NCBI RefSeq assembly: GCF_039528515.1
Contig: NZ_BAAALT010000003.1
Coordinates: 124,001-188,000 of the forward strand
DNA from: Luedemannella flava
GTDB lineage: Bacteria > Actinomycetota > Actinomycetes > Mycobacteriales > Micromonosporaceae
DNA: 64,000 bases
Reading direction: 5' to 3'
The notes below the pieces were generated by a model. It ran no database searches. It was given only the letters and a program-made list of their open reading frames with translations, and was not told the origin of the DNA. Made by a program: the position numbers and the translations under genes. Positions 8,685 to 17,158 of the stretch are shown here, piece after piece. Every line of letters starts with the position of its first letter. Position 1 is the stretch's first letter.

Positions 8685-9234
8685 CAGCGGCCTCACATCG
8701 CCTCCACTGCCGAACGTGGCGACGATCCACACCCTCGGACCGAGCGGCACCAACCTGGAGAAGGCGGCGCACCGGTGGTTCGCGGACCGGCGGCGCCAGG
8801 GCACGGTCGTGCTCCACGGCGAGGTGGAGGACGGGCTCGACGTGATGAAGTTCGACGGCACGGAGGCGATCCTCGCCTGCGCCGTCTACCCGCGCCTGCA
8901 CGATCTCGTCTTCAGCAACCTGCACCGGCTGGAGATGGCCGACAGCTTCATCCTCGACACGTACGACATGGTGCTGGCCACGCGGCCGGACCAGGGCCCC
9001 GTGACAACCATCATCACGCACCCGGCGCCGAGCTGCCTGGTGGCGGACCGGGGCACGATCACGTACGCCAGCAGCAACTCGGTGGCCGCGGCGGAGTGCG
9101 CCGCCGGCCGCTACGACGCCTGCGTGACCACCGGGCAGGCGGCCCAGGCCGAAGGCCTGCGCACCCTGGAGAACTTCGGGCCCGTGCCGATGGTGTTCAC
9201 CCTGCACGTGGGGAAGGTCGGCGCCGGGTGCTGA
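8677..9234 (+). CDS. BacA/SalX-like prephenate decarboxylase (prephenate dehydratase-like fold)
   Basis: 185 residues; ATG 8677 is preceded by AAGGAG (8663-8668). It resembles the catalytic domain of prephenate dehydratases but, as I recall the sequences, is closer to BacA of bacilysin synthesis: TLGPSGTNLEKAA near the N terminus, ITHPAPSCLV in the middle and SSNSVAAAECAAGRYDACVTT near residue 140. The ACT regulatory domain of housekeeping PheA is absent. BacA-type enzymes decarboxylate prephenate without aromatising the ring, giving dihydro-hydroxyphenylpyruvate, the entry to anticapsin, Choi and cyclohexenylalanine residues. The exact reaction here is inferred; a dehydratase role is the alternative. 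It overlaps the next gene by 7 nt. Confidence 0.72.
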   Translation: MPDSGLTSPPLPNVATIHTLGPSGTNLEKAAHRWFADRRRQGTVVLHGEVEDGLDVMKFDGTEAILACAVYPRLHDLVFSNLHRLEMADSFILDTYDMVLATRPDQGPVTTIITHPAPSCLVADRGTITYASSNSVAAAECAAGRYDACVTTGQAAQAEGLRTLENFGPVPMVFTLHVGKVGAGC

Positions 9235-10451
9235 TCATCGTTCAACCGCTGTCGGCCGGGACCGCGGCGACGCGCCGGCTGGTGGCCGCCGGGGTGCGTT
9301 GCCTCGTCCCGACGCAGTACCCCGAACTGCTGCCGCCCGATGTGCACGCCGGCGCGCGGGTCGTCGCGTGGCATCCGGACCAGGGCGTGCGCGGGCTGCT
9401 CGACCTCGTCGAGGAGGCGGGGGAGCCGCCGACCGGCGTGGTCGCCGGCTTCGAGTACGTCGTGGACGTGGCGGCCGAACTGGCCCGGGCCCTCGGGCTG
9501 CCGGCGCTGAGCCGGGACACGGGGGAGGCCGTCCGGCAGAAGGACGTCATGCGGGAGCGGTGCGTCAAGCACGACATCGCCGTCCCAGGGTCGGTCGCGG
9601 TCGGGCCCGGGCAGGTCGACGAGCCGCCGTTCGCGTTCCCGGTCGTGGTCAAGCCGGCCGACTGGGGCGGCAGCCTGGGGGTGAGCCTCGCCCGCGACGC
9701 CGCGGAGTACCACCGGGCCTGCGCCGAGATCCACGAGTACGGCGACGTGCTGTTCCACCACAACCCGCGCCGCGTCGCGCTGGTGGAGGAGTACGTCGAG
9801 GGGCCCGAGTTCTCCATCGAGGGCTGGGTGGACGCCGCCGGGATGCATCTGGCGAGCATCACGACGAAGTTCGTCTCCGCGCCGCCGCGCTTCTACGAGA
9901 TGGGCCACGTCGCCACGCCGCCCGACGACTCGCCGCACGGTCCGCTGCTGCGCGCCTTCGCCGAGCAGGTGGTCGCCGCGTTCGACATCACCGTCGGGCC
10001 GTTCCACATCGAGACCCGCATCGCGGGCGACGGCCGTCCGGTGCTCATCGAGGTGGGCGCCCGGCTCGCCGGCGACTGCATTCCCGAGCTGGTCAAGGCG
10101 GGCCCGGGCGTCGACCTGTACCTGGCGGCCGCCGAGGCCGCCCGGGGCGGTCGCTACGACGCCACAGCGCCGGCGCCGCGCACGGCCGGCCTGGCGTTTG
10201 TCACCGCCGACCGGGCGGGCGTGTTCGCCGGGAGCCTGTCCGGCCTGGAGCGCTTCGCCGCGGCCGACGAGTTCGTCCGGGTGGAGTTCGAGGTCGGGCC
10301 CGGCGCCGCGCTCGACCCCGACGACATCTTCAACAACCGGGTCGCCCAGGTGTACTTCACCGGCGACCGGGCCCGAGTCGAGGAACTGGTCGCCGCCGTG
10401 CTCTCCGACGTGCGGGTCGACATCGCGGACAAGGAAGGCAGCCGATCGTGA
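9228..10451 (+). CDS. ATP-grasp amino acid/peptide ligase 1
   Basis: 407 residues, GTG start at 9228 overlapping the previous stop (GTGCTGA). ATP-grasp fold: an N-terminal Rossmann-like domain (1-100), then the lid and central domain with FPVVVKPADWGGSLGVS (about 140), EEYVEGPEFSIEGW (about 190) and the Mg-binding region IEVGARLAGD (about 275). Family members such as BacD activate a carboxylate as acyl phosphate and join it to an amine. Following a BacA-like gene, it may be a dipeptide ligase for the unusual amino acid. It overlaps the next gene by 4 nt. The other two ATP-grasp proteins of the cluster are only distantly similar. Confidence 0.88.
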   Translation: MLIIVQPLSAGTAATRRLVAAGVRCLVPTQYPELLPPDVHAGARVVAWHPDQGVRGLLDLVEEAGEPPTGVVAGFEYVVDVAAELARALGLPALSRDTGEAVRQKDVMRERCVKHDIAVPGSVAVGPGQVDEPPFAFPVVVKPADWGGSLGVSLARDAAEYHRACAEIHEYGDVLFHHNPRRVALVEEYVEGPEFSIEGWVDAAGMHLASITTKFVSAPPRFYEMGHVATPPDDSPHGPLLRAFAEQVVAAFDITVGPFHIETRIAGDGRPVLIEVGARLAGDCIPELVKAGPGVDLYLAAAEAARGGRYDATAPAPRTAGLAFVTADRAGVFAGSLSGLERFAAADEFVRVEFEVGPGAALDPDDIFNNRVAQVYFTGDRARVEELVAAVLSDVRVDIADKEGSRS

Positions 10452-11539
10452 GCACCGACAACGACCTGACCGTCAACGAGACGGCCACCCCCCGCCCGAA
10501 GCCGGAGGCCGGCGCCGAGCTGGGCCTGGGCCTGGTCACCGACCACGCGTACGTGATGCGGTGGACCAGGCGTCGCTCCTGGCGGGGCATGACGATCGCC
10601 GACCGCGACGAGCTGCCGGCGACGAAGCCGACGGCCGCGGCGCTGCACCTCGGTCAGGCGGTGTTCGACAGCCTCAAGGCCTACCGCATGGCCGACGGCA
10701 GCATCGCGGTGTACCGGCCGGACAGCCACATCAAGCGGCTCAACAACGCGGCCCGGCGGATGGCGCTGCCGCAGGTCGACTTCGACCGCGTCTGGTTCGC
10801 GATCCGCCGGCTGGTGGAGCTGGACGCGGCCTGGCTGCCGCAGCAGCCCGGCGCGGCGCTGCACCTGCGCTGCCTGCTGGCCGGCAACGGCACCACGCTC
10901 GAGGTCGCCCCGGCGGAGGAGTGCCTGTTCACCGTCCTGGCGAGCCCGGTGGGCCGGCCGACGCAGCCCGACGCGCCGACCCGGGCCATGGTCGTGGACG
11001 GCTACACGCGGGCCTGGCCGGGCGGCACCGGCGACATCAACGCCGTCGGCAACCAGGGCCAGGGCCTCGTGCCCCGCGAGATCGCGGCCAACTACGGGTA
11101 CGACCACGTGCTGTGGGTCGGCGGCGAGCCGCAGCGGCGCGTCCAGCAGGTCGGCGCCATGAACGTCTTCTTCGTGATCGACGGGGTGCTGACCACGCCG
11201 ACCCTGGACGGGACGCTGCTGCCCGGCATCACCCGCGACTCGGTCATCAAGCTGGCCCGCGACGCCGGCACCCGGGTCGACGAGCGGCCCATCGAGCTGG
11301 CCGAGGTGCTCGCGGGCATCAGCGACGGGCGGATCACCGAGTGCTTCGGCACCGGCACCGCCGAGGGCGTCGTGTCCATCAGCGGCCTCGGCTACCAGGC
11401 GGAGGAGTACCGCCTGCCCGCCGGCACCGCCGTGGCCTCGGGGTACCGCGACCTGCTCGACGGTGTGCGCGACGGCAGCCTGGTCGACCGGTTCGGCTGG
11501 ATGCGGCGGCTCACCGAGGTCTCAACGGTGAACGCCTGA
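10448..11539 (+). CDS. Aminotransferase-fold (BCAT-like) protein lacking the PLP lysine
   Basis: 363 residues, GTG start 10448 overlapping the previous gene by 4 nt. It aligns along its length with the two branched-chain aminotransferases in the window, including RRVQQVGAMNVFFV, LPGITRDSVIKLA and ECFGTGTAE. Two cofactor residues are changed. The PLP Schiff-base lysine (GEAKCxGNYAA) is replaced by Asn198 in GTGDINAVGNQGQG, and the Glu that contacts the pyridine nitrogen (VEELGGMN) is Gln at 233-234. It should therefore not be a normal transaminase. Options are a PLP-independent enzyme, a new active-site arrangement, or a non-catalytic partner of the 7566 aminotransferase. No frameshift or decay is seen, and it is embedded in the operon. 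Confidence 0.85.
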   Translation: MSTDNDLTVNETATPRPKPEAGAELGLGLVTDHAYVMRWTRRRSWRGMTIADRDELPATKPTAAALHLGQAVFDSLKAYRMADGSIAVYRPDSHIKRLNNAARRMALPQVDFDRVWFAIRRLVELDAAWLPQQPGAALHLRCLLAGNGTTLEVAPAEECLFTVLASPVGRPTQPDAPTRAMVVDGYTRAWPGGTGDINAVGNQGQGLVPREIAANYGYDHVLWVGGEPQRRVQQVGAMNVFFVIDGVLTTPTLDGTLLPGITRDSVIKLARDAGTRVDERPIELAEVLAGISDGRITECFGTGTAEGVVSISGLGYQAEEYRLPAGTAVASGYRDLLDGVRDGSLVDRFGWMRRLTEVSTVNA

Positions 11540-11572
11540 CGGCGGCGGCGACAGAAACAGGAGATCAAGAAC

Positions 11573-11860
11573 ATGGCGTACGTCGTCACCGACGCGTGCA
11601 TCGGCTGCAAGTACACGGACTGCGTGGACGTGTGCCCGGTCAGTTGCTTCCACGAGGGTCCCGAGATGCTCTACATCAACCCCGAGGAGTGCATCGACTG
11701 CAACGCCTGCGTGGCCGAGTGCCCGCCGGAGGCCATCTGGGCGGACGTCGATCTGCCCGAGGACAAGTTCGAGTGGATCCAGATCAACGGGGAGATGAGC
11801 CAGCAGCTCCCGATCATCTACCAGAGCCACGGCAAGGCCGCCAAAGAGTCCGCCTCGTAG
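11573..11860 (+). CDS. fdxA: FdxA-type seven-iron ferredoxin
   Basis: A 95-residue electron carrier. Cysteines at 9, 12, 17, 21 and 25 (CIGCKYTDCVDVCPVSC) and at 40, 43, 46 and 50 (CIDCNACVAEC) match the [3Fe-4S][4Fe-4S] ferredoxins common in actinobacteria. ACAGGAG-like spacing precedes ATG 11573. It lies 33 nt after the aminotransferase-like gene and directly before the radical SAM gene, so it is the likely reductant for that enzyme's [4Fe-4S] cluster, or for an oxygenase in the pathway (inference). Confidence 0.92.
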   Translation: MAYVVTDACIGCKYTDCVDVCPVSCFHEGPEMLYINPEECIDCNACVAECPPEAIWADVDLPEDKFEWIQINGEMSQQLPIIYQSHGKAAKESAS

Positions 11861-11862
11861 AG

Positions 11863-13434
11863 ATGGGATCGACAGACATGACCATTACCGAGAACGCGTT
11901 CATGCTCGGTCTCGATTCGAACTTCTACCTGAAGGACGACTTCGAGAGCCCGGAGAAGCGCACCAACGTCACCTGGTTCTACCCCAAGATCTGCGCCTTC
12001 CAGGACGCGCTGCGCACCGAGGAGGAGAAGGCGGAGTACTTCTCGTTCCTCGACCGGCAGACGCACCCGCAGCAGACGGACATCCTGCTGTACTTCCACA
12101 TCCCGTTCTGCGAGGCGTTCTGCAACTTCTGCGCCTGCTTCAAGGAGTCCTCGGCCAAGTACCAGGGCTCGCAGCGGGTGCGGTTCGTGAAGGCCATGGT
12201 GAAGGAGATCGAGCGCAACGCCCGCTCGAAGTACTTCGAGGGCACGAAGATCAAGTACGTGCAGTTCGGCGGGGGTACGCCCTCCGCGCTCGACCAGGAC
12301 TCGATGAGCGAGATCATCGAGGCGGTGCACCGCGAGTTCGACCTGAGCGAGGTCGACGGGATCTCGCTGGAGGGCAGCCCGCTGGGCCTGTCCGCCGACG
12401 GGTACATCGAGATGCTGCGCGACCTCGGCGTCACGCGCATCTCGTTCGGCGTGCAGACGCTCAACGAGGACCTGCGCCGCAAGCTCACCATCAAGGCCTC
12501 GGTCGAGCAGGTCTACCAGACCGCCGAGAACATCCGTAAGGCCGGCATCAAGACCTTCGCCCTCGACCTGATGTACAACCTGGCCGGGCAGACCGACGAG
12601 ATCCTCGCCGCCGACGTGCACGGCATCTGCGCCGAGCTGCGGCCGAGCTTCGTCCAGACGTACCGGTTCAACCAGTGGGAGGGCACCCGCCTCGACCAGC
12701 AGATCCGGGCCGGCAAGGTCAGCGACGTCCTGCCCTCGGGCAGCATCGAGCGCGCCCAGTACCGCCAGATCAAGGAGAGCCTGGCCGCGTACGGGTACGA
12801 CAAGCAGTTGCTCATCAACTTCTTCACGCACCTCGACGACACCGGCCCGATCGGCCTGAACCACGCCTGCGGCGGCAACGGCTACCGGGCGAGCTACACC
12901 CTGGGCATCGGCCCGGCCGCCGAGAACTACATGGGCGAGCGCAGCTACCGCAACCACACCAACGTGGACCGGTGGATCGCCGACGTGGAGAACGGGATCA
13001 TCCCGATCGAGCAGGGCCGCATCTGCAGCGAGGACGAGGTCGAGAACCGCGTCATGGTGTTCTTCCCGGTGTTCGGCACGGTCCGCAAGGCCGACGTCGC
13101 CAACCTGGAGAAGTACCGTCGCGAGATCGACTGGATGGTCGAGCGCGGCTACGCGGTCGAGACCGACGAGGACATCACGCTGACCGAGGTCGGCCGCGAG
13201 AACGCCGGCAACATCGCGTTCCTGTTCTACTCCGACGAGGAGAAGGCGCGCGCCCGCCGCACCATGTACCTCTCCCTGAAGAACAAGCGCAACCCGTTCC
13301 ACCAGGACGAGATGAACATCCCGCGGACCTCGGTCTTCATGCAGTCCAAGCTGGCGGTCCGCACTGCCGACCCGGCGGCCACGCCGACGCCGACGCCGGC
13401 GCCGACGCCTGCACCGACGCCGCAGGGGAGCTGA
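11863..13434 (+). CDS. HemN/HemW-like radical SAM enzyme
   Basis: 523 residues from ATG 11863; a second in-frame ATG at 11878 is possible. The cluster motif CEAFCNFCAC (C83, C87, C90, C92) is the HemN-type CX3CX2CXC, followed by QFGGGTP and a TIM-barrel core. The C-terminal part has a HemN-like winged region. The last 20 or so residues are a Thr-Pro-Ala repeat tail, unusual for HemN. HemN-like proteins in natural-product clusters are often C-methylases or cyclopropanases that use two SAM molecules; coproporphyrinogen oxidation is improbable in this context. The substrate may be a carrier-bound or free amino acid. The carrier-protein gene follows after 2 nt. Confidence 0.9.
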   Translation: MGSTDMTITENAFMLGLDSNFYLKDDFESPEKRTNVTWFYPKICAFQDALRTEEEKAEYFSFLDRQTHPQQTDILLYFHIPFCEAFCNFCACFKESSAKYQGSQRVRFVKAMVKEIERNARSKYFEGTKIKYVQFGGGTPSALDQDSMSEIIEAVHREFDLSEVDGISLEGSPLGLSADGYIEMLRDLGVTRISFGVQTLNEDLRRKLTIKASVEQVYQTAENIRKAGIKTFALDLMYNLAGQTDEILAADVHGICAELRPSFVQTYRFNQWEGTRLDQQIRAGKVSDVLPSGSIERAQYRQIKESLAAYGYDKQLLINFFTHLDDTGPIGLNHACGGNGYRASYTLGIGPAAENYMGERSYRNHTNVDRWIADVENGIIPIEQGRICSEDEVENRVMVFFPVFGTVRKADVANLEKYRREIDWMVERGYAVETDEDITLTEVGRENAGNIAFLFYSDEEKARARRTMYLSLKNKRNPFHQDEMNIPRTSVFMQSKLAVRTADPAATPTPTPAPTPAPTPQGS

Positions 13435-13436
13435 CC

Positions 13437-13718
13437 ATGACCATGGCCGGCCCGAAGACCCGCGCGGACATCGAGGACGACCTGCGCAAGATCGCGGCGG
13501 AGGTGTTCCCGAGGCACAACGTGGACCTGCGCTCGGACACGCCGCTGTTCAACGGCGGACTGTCGCTGAACTCGACCCAGATGATCGAGCTGACGCTGGC
13601 GTTCGAGTCCTTCTACGACATCGAACTCGAACCGGAGCTGCTCACGGTGGAGAACTTCGCCACGCTCGGCTCGCTGGCCGAGCTGCTCGAGGATCAGCTC
13701 AACGACTCCGATGACTGA
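13437..13718 (+). CDS. Free-standing acyl/peptidyl carrier protein
   Basis: 93 residues from ATG 13437, with AGGGGAG at 13424-13430. A four-helix carrier-protein pattern is visible. The phosphopantetheine serine is most likely S46 in GGLSLNSTQMIEL, where LNST stands for the usual DSL. The N-terminal Asp/Glu content and helix 2 (TQMIELTLAFE) fit a small ACP/PCP. The neighbouring stand-alone adenylation domain is its likely loading partner and AcpS (5735) a possible activating enzyme. It overlaps the downstream hydrolase gene by 8 nt. Confidence 0.87.
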   Translation: MTMAGPKTRADIEDDLRKIAAEVFPRHNVDLRSDTPLFNGGLSLNSTQMIELTLAFESFYDIELEPELLTVENFATLGSLAELLEDQLNDSDD

Positions 13719-14289
13719 TGAGGTACGGATCGTCCTGATCCACGGCAACGCCGGCGCGACCATCGACGGCATCTGGTTCCCGTACCTGAAGCGGGAGTTG
13801 GAGGGGCGGGGCCACCACGTGGTGGCCCACACCTTCCCCGACCCGATCAAGGGCCGGATGCGGTACTGGCTGCCGTACCTGACGGACGTCATCAAGCCCG
13901 ACGAGCGGACGGTGATCGTCGGCCACTCGTCGGGCGCGCTGACCGCCCTGCGGTACGCGGAGTCGGCGCCGCTGCTGGGCACGTTCGTGGTCGCCGGGCA
14001 CCACACCGACTGCGGGTTCGAGCTGGAGCGGCGCAGCGGCTTCTTCGACACCCCCTGGGACTGGGCGGCGATCAAGCGCAACCAGCGGTTCATCGTCCAG
14101 TTCCACTCGACGGACGACCCGTGGGTGCCCGTCGAGGTCGCCAAGGAGCTGCACGGGCTCGCCGACAGCCGGCTGATCCTGATGGAGGGGATGGGCCACT
14201 TCGGGTCGTACGACCAGCAGATGGAGACCTTCCCCGAGCTGTTGGAGGCCGTGTGCCAGGAGCTCGAGAATGACCCTTCGTTTCGTTGA
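13711..14289 (+). CDS. Small alpha/beta hydrolase (RBBP9/YdeN-like)
   Basis: 192 residues. LIHGNAG near the N terminus forms the oxyanion strand-loop. GHSSGA (about 70) carries the nucleophilic serine, and a catalytic Asp (STDDPWVP, about 132) and His (EGMGHFG, about 155) complete the triad. The length fits the RBBP9/YdeN serine hydrolases. In this operon it could act as a thioesterase that frees the product from the carrier protein or as an editing hydrolase; both are inferences. It overlaps the neighbouring genes by 8 and 20 nt. Confidence 0.85.
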   Translation: MTDEVRIVLIHGNAGATIDGIWFPYLKRELEGRGHHVVAHTFPDPIKGRMRYWLPYLTDVIKPDERTVIVGHSSGALTALRYAESAPLLGTFVVAGHHTDCGFELERRSGFFDTPWDWAAIKRNQRFIVQFHSTDDPWVPVEVAKELHGLADSRLILMEGMGHFGSYDQQMETFPELLEAVCQELENDPSFR

Positions 14290-15757
14290 CGAGGTCCTCG
14301 ACCGCCTCGACGACGAGGACGCCGTGGCGGCGGGCGACGTGGCCACCGGCGCCGAGGTGTCCTACCGGACGCTGGCCCGGCGCACCCAGGCGCTGACCGA
14401 CCGGCTCGCGCCGCACGTCGGGCGGCACGGCACGGTCGCCATGGTGCTGGACAAGTCCATCGACTCGGTGGTGTGCATGTGGGCGGCGCTGCGCCTGGGC
14501 GCCCGCTACGTGCCCATCGACGAGTCGCTGCCGCCGGCCCGGGTGGCGCTGCTGCTCGACACGTGCCGCCCGGCGGTGACGGTGGTGCACCCGCAGCACC
14601 GCCACCTGGTAGCCGGTCCCGTCGTCATCCCCGACGAGGCCGAGGCCGACTACCTCGCTTCGCAGTACGGGGACCGGGACCCGGACGACCAGGCGTACGT
14701 CATCTTCACGTCGGGGTCGACCGGCGGCCCCAAGGGCGTGATGATCAGCCACCGCAGCGTGTGTGCGCTGCTGGAGGGCGTACAAGAGGTTGTCGGTTTT
14801 GCCGAGGGCATGCGCTACCTGAACGTGGCGCCGCTGTTCTTCGACGCGTCCGTCGTCGACCTGTACTCGACGTTCCTCGTCGGCGGCAGCGTGCACCTGC
14901 TGCCCCGGCTGTCGATGGCCGGACAGGTGACGCAGGCGTTGGAGCGGTGGCGCATCACCGACACCCTGCTCGTGCCGTCGGTGATCCGCATGCTGCTGGG
15001 CCGGTTCAGCGACATCGACCGCCGCGACCTCAGCGCGTTGCGGCGGCTGTGGTTCGGCGGCGAGTCGTGTCCGGTCTCGCTGCTGCGCGCCCTGGACAAG
15101 AAGGTCCCCGGCCTCACGTACGTGCACGGCTACGGGCCGACCGAGACGACGCACAGCGCGACTCTCTATCTCACCGACGACATCGCGTCGCACGAGGGCG
15201 AGTACCTGCCGATCGGCACGCCGCTGCCGGCCGTCGACGTGCTGGTCGTCGACGACGACCTGCGCCCGGTGCCCGACGGCGGGACCGGCGAGCTGCTCAT
15301 CGGCGGCCCGCAGGTCATGGTGGGGTACTGCGAGGAGCCGGCGAAGACCGACGAGGTGCTGGTCACGCTGGATAAGCGGTACTACCGCTCGGGCGACTTC
15401 GTGCACCGCGACGCGGCCGGCCAGCTGGTGTTCGTCGGGCGTCGCGACGACGCCGTGAAGATCGCCGGCAACCTTGTGCACACCTCGGAGGTCGAGGCCG
15501 CCGCGCTGGCCGTCGACTGGGTGGGGGACTGCTGCGCGGTCGTGACCGAGCACCCGGTGGCGGGCCGGGCCATCACCCTGTTCGTGCTGGGCGACGACCC
15601 CGACGGCGGCGACGCGCTGCGCGACGAGCTGGCCCGGGTCCTGCCCGCGTACATGGTGCCGGCGCGCATCGTCGTGGTCGGCGAGGGGGACGTGGGCCTC
15701 ACCCCGACCGGCAAGCTCGACCGCGGTCGGCTGCGCGACCTGGCGGGAACCGCGTGA
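14270..15757 (+). CDS. Stand-alone adenylation (AMP-binding) enzyme
   Basis: 495 residues, NRPS-type A domain without condensation or carrier domains. Core motifs: FTSGSTGGPKGVM (A3), FFDASVVD (A4, with the Asp that usually binds the alpha-amino group), GYGPTETT (A5), YRSGDF (A7), a divergent A8 (RRDDAVKIAGN) and TPTGKLDR (A10, catalytic Lys). The preserved Asp indicates an alpha-amino acid substrate; I cannot name it from the pocket. It should activate an amino acid as adenylate and load it on the carrier protein at 13437. It overlaps the previous gene by 20 nt and the next by 4 nt. Confidence 0.9.
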   Translation: MTLRFVDEVLDRLDDEDAVAAGDVATGAEVSYRTLARRTQALTDRLAPHVGRHGTVAMVLDKSIDSVVCMWAALRLGARYVPIDESLPPARVALLLDTCRPAVTVVHPQHRHLVAGPVVIPDEAEADYLASQYGDRDPDDQAYVIFTSGSTGGPKGVMISHRSVCALLEGVQEVVGFAEGMRYLNVAPLFFDASVVDLYSTFLVGGSVHLLPRLSMAGQVTQALERWRITDTLLVPSVIRMLLGRFSDIDRRDLSALRRLWFGGESCPVSLLRALDKKVPGLTYVHGYGPTETTHSATLYLTDDIASHEGEYLPIGTPLPAVDVLVVDDDLRPVPDGGTGELLIGGPQVMVGYCEEPAKTDEVLVTLDKRYYRSGDFVHRDAAGQLVFVGRRDDAVKIAGNLVHTSEVEAAALAVDWVGDCCAVVTEHPVAGRAITLFVLGDDPDGGDALRDELARVLPAYMVPARIVVVGEGDVGLTPTGKLDRGRLRDLAGTA

Positions 15758-17127
15758 TCGAGGACGAGATCGCCGCGTTCACCGAGCGCGGCGTGCTGAC
15801 GGTCGTCCCGCGCTCCGCGTCGGGACGCGGCCTGGCCGGCGACCCCGCCGAGCTGCTGCGCCACCCCGTCGAGGAGTTCCTGCCGGCACCCGGCACCGTC
15901 GACCGGGTGGCCGAGGCGCTCCTGCGCGAGGGCCTCACCGTCGAGGCGCGCACCGACGTCGGCCTGACCGTCAGCGGCGGACAGGCCCTGCTCGCGGACG
16001 TCTTCGGCCACGGCGTCGCCGTGGTGCGCAACAAGTACATCCGCGACTCGCCCCGGTACGAGCTGGTGGCCGACGGGCCGCTGCGCTCGCGGGTGTGCCC
16101 CGACCTGATCGCCGAGGTGTCCGCCCCCCGGTCCGGGTTCGAGCTGACCGCGCCCCCGGCCGTCGTCGCCGGCCACCACCTGCGCCTGCCCGACGACGCG
16201 GTCCGCGTGGCCGGCGCGGGGCCGTTGCACGACGCAGGGATCCGGGGTGAGGGCGTACGGGTCGTCATGGTCGACACCGGCCTCTACGACCACCCGCACC
16301 ACCGCGCGCACGGCTACCGGACCTCCGTCGTCGCGGCACTGTCGCACCTGGACCCCGCCGTCGACGAGCGCGGCCACGGCACGGCGATGTCGGCGCTGCT
16401 GCTCGCGGTCGCGCCGGACGTGTCGCTGACGATGGTGAAGATGGCCACCGAGGGCTTCTCGTTCCCGGTCGCCGCGTTCCAGCGCGCCGTCGCGGTGGCG
16501 CCGGACATCATCTCCTGCAGCTGGGGCACCATGCGGGCGGAGCCCCACCTGCACCTGGAGGTCGCCAACGCGATCCGGCGCGGCATCACGGTGCTGTTCG
16601 CGGCCGGCAACGGGTCGACCGACCGCCCCACCGCGATGTTCCAGTCCGTCGCCACGCCCGGCACCATCACCGTCGGCGGCGTGCACGTGGGACCCGACGG
16701 CGAGCTGCGGGCCGCCGACCTCGCGTCCAGCTACCGGTCGGACGTGTTCCCCGGCCGCGCCGTGCCGGACGTGTCCGGCCCGTGCGGGATGCTGCCCAAC
16801 GGCAACTACATCCTGTTCCCGACCCAGCCGGGCTGCATGTTCGACCGCCGTAACAGCGCCTATGACGGGACGGCCCCGGACGACGGCTGGCTCGTGTCCA
16901 GCGGCACCTCGGGCGCGACGGCGTACGCCGCCGGCGTGCTCGCCCTCGGCGTGCAACAGGGCTGGAAGTTGAGCGCCGACGCGCTGGCGGAGCGGTGCGT
17001 GCCCGTCACCGAGGGGAACTCCATCACGGGCGACGAATGCGGCGGAGTGAGCCCTAACCCCGCGACCGGCCACGGTCTGCTCACTGCGGGACCAACCACC
17101 TTGTCTGTCCACATGGCACGTTGTTAA
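15754..17127 (+). CDS. Cytoplasmic S8 (subtilisin-like) serine peptidase
   Basis: 457 residues with a complete subtilase active site: D174 (VMVDTGL), H208 (RGHGTAM), oxyanion N286 (AAGNGS) and S386 (SGTSGAT). The 150 residues before the catalytic domain do not resemble a signal peptide or a typical inhibitor propeptide, so the protein appears intracellular. The GTG start overlaps the adenylation gene stop by 4 nt, tying it to the biosynthetic operon. It may trim a peptide intermediate or act as an amide-forming/releasing enzyme (inference). Subtilases are unusual in clusters that lack a ribosomal precursor peptide; none is obvious here. Confidence 0.88.
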   Translation: MIEDEIAAFTERGVLTVVPRSASGRGLAGDPAELLRHPVEEFLPAPGTVDRVAEALLREGLTVEARTDVGLTVSGGQALLADVFGHGVAVVRNKYIRDSPRYELVADGPLRSRVCPDLIAEVSAPRSGFELTAPPAVVAGHHLRLPDDAVRVAGAGPLHDAGIRGEGVRVVMVDTGLYDHPHHRAHGYRTSVVAALSHLDPAVDERGHGTAMSALLLAVAPDVSLTMVKMATEGFSFPVAAFQRAVAVAPDIISCSWGTMRAEPHLHLEVANAIRRGITVLFAAGNGSTDRPTAMFQSVATPGTITVGGVHVGPDGELRAADLASSYRSDVFPGRAVPDVSGPCGMLPNGNYILFPTQPGCMFDRRNSAYDGTAPDDGWLVSSGTSGATAYAAGVLALGVQQGWKLSADALAERCVPVTEGNSITGDECGGVSPNPATGHGLLTAGPTTLSVHMARC

Positions 17128-17158
17128 GCTCGCCGGTGGACAGACGGGGGATCTCCGC

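Noticed and set aside
8775..9227. Upstream extension of the first ATP-grasp gene
   Set aside because: It is the out-of-frame shadow of the BacA-like gene; GTG 9228 with the 7-nt overlap is the credible start.
13381..13430. CGACGC-type tandem repeats as a repeat element or CRISPR-like feature
   Set aside because: They are simply the codons of the Thr-Pro-Ala tail of the radical SAM protein.
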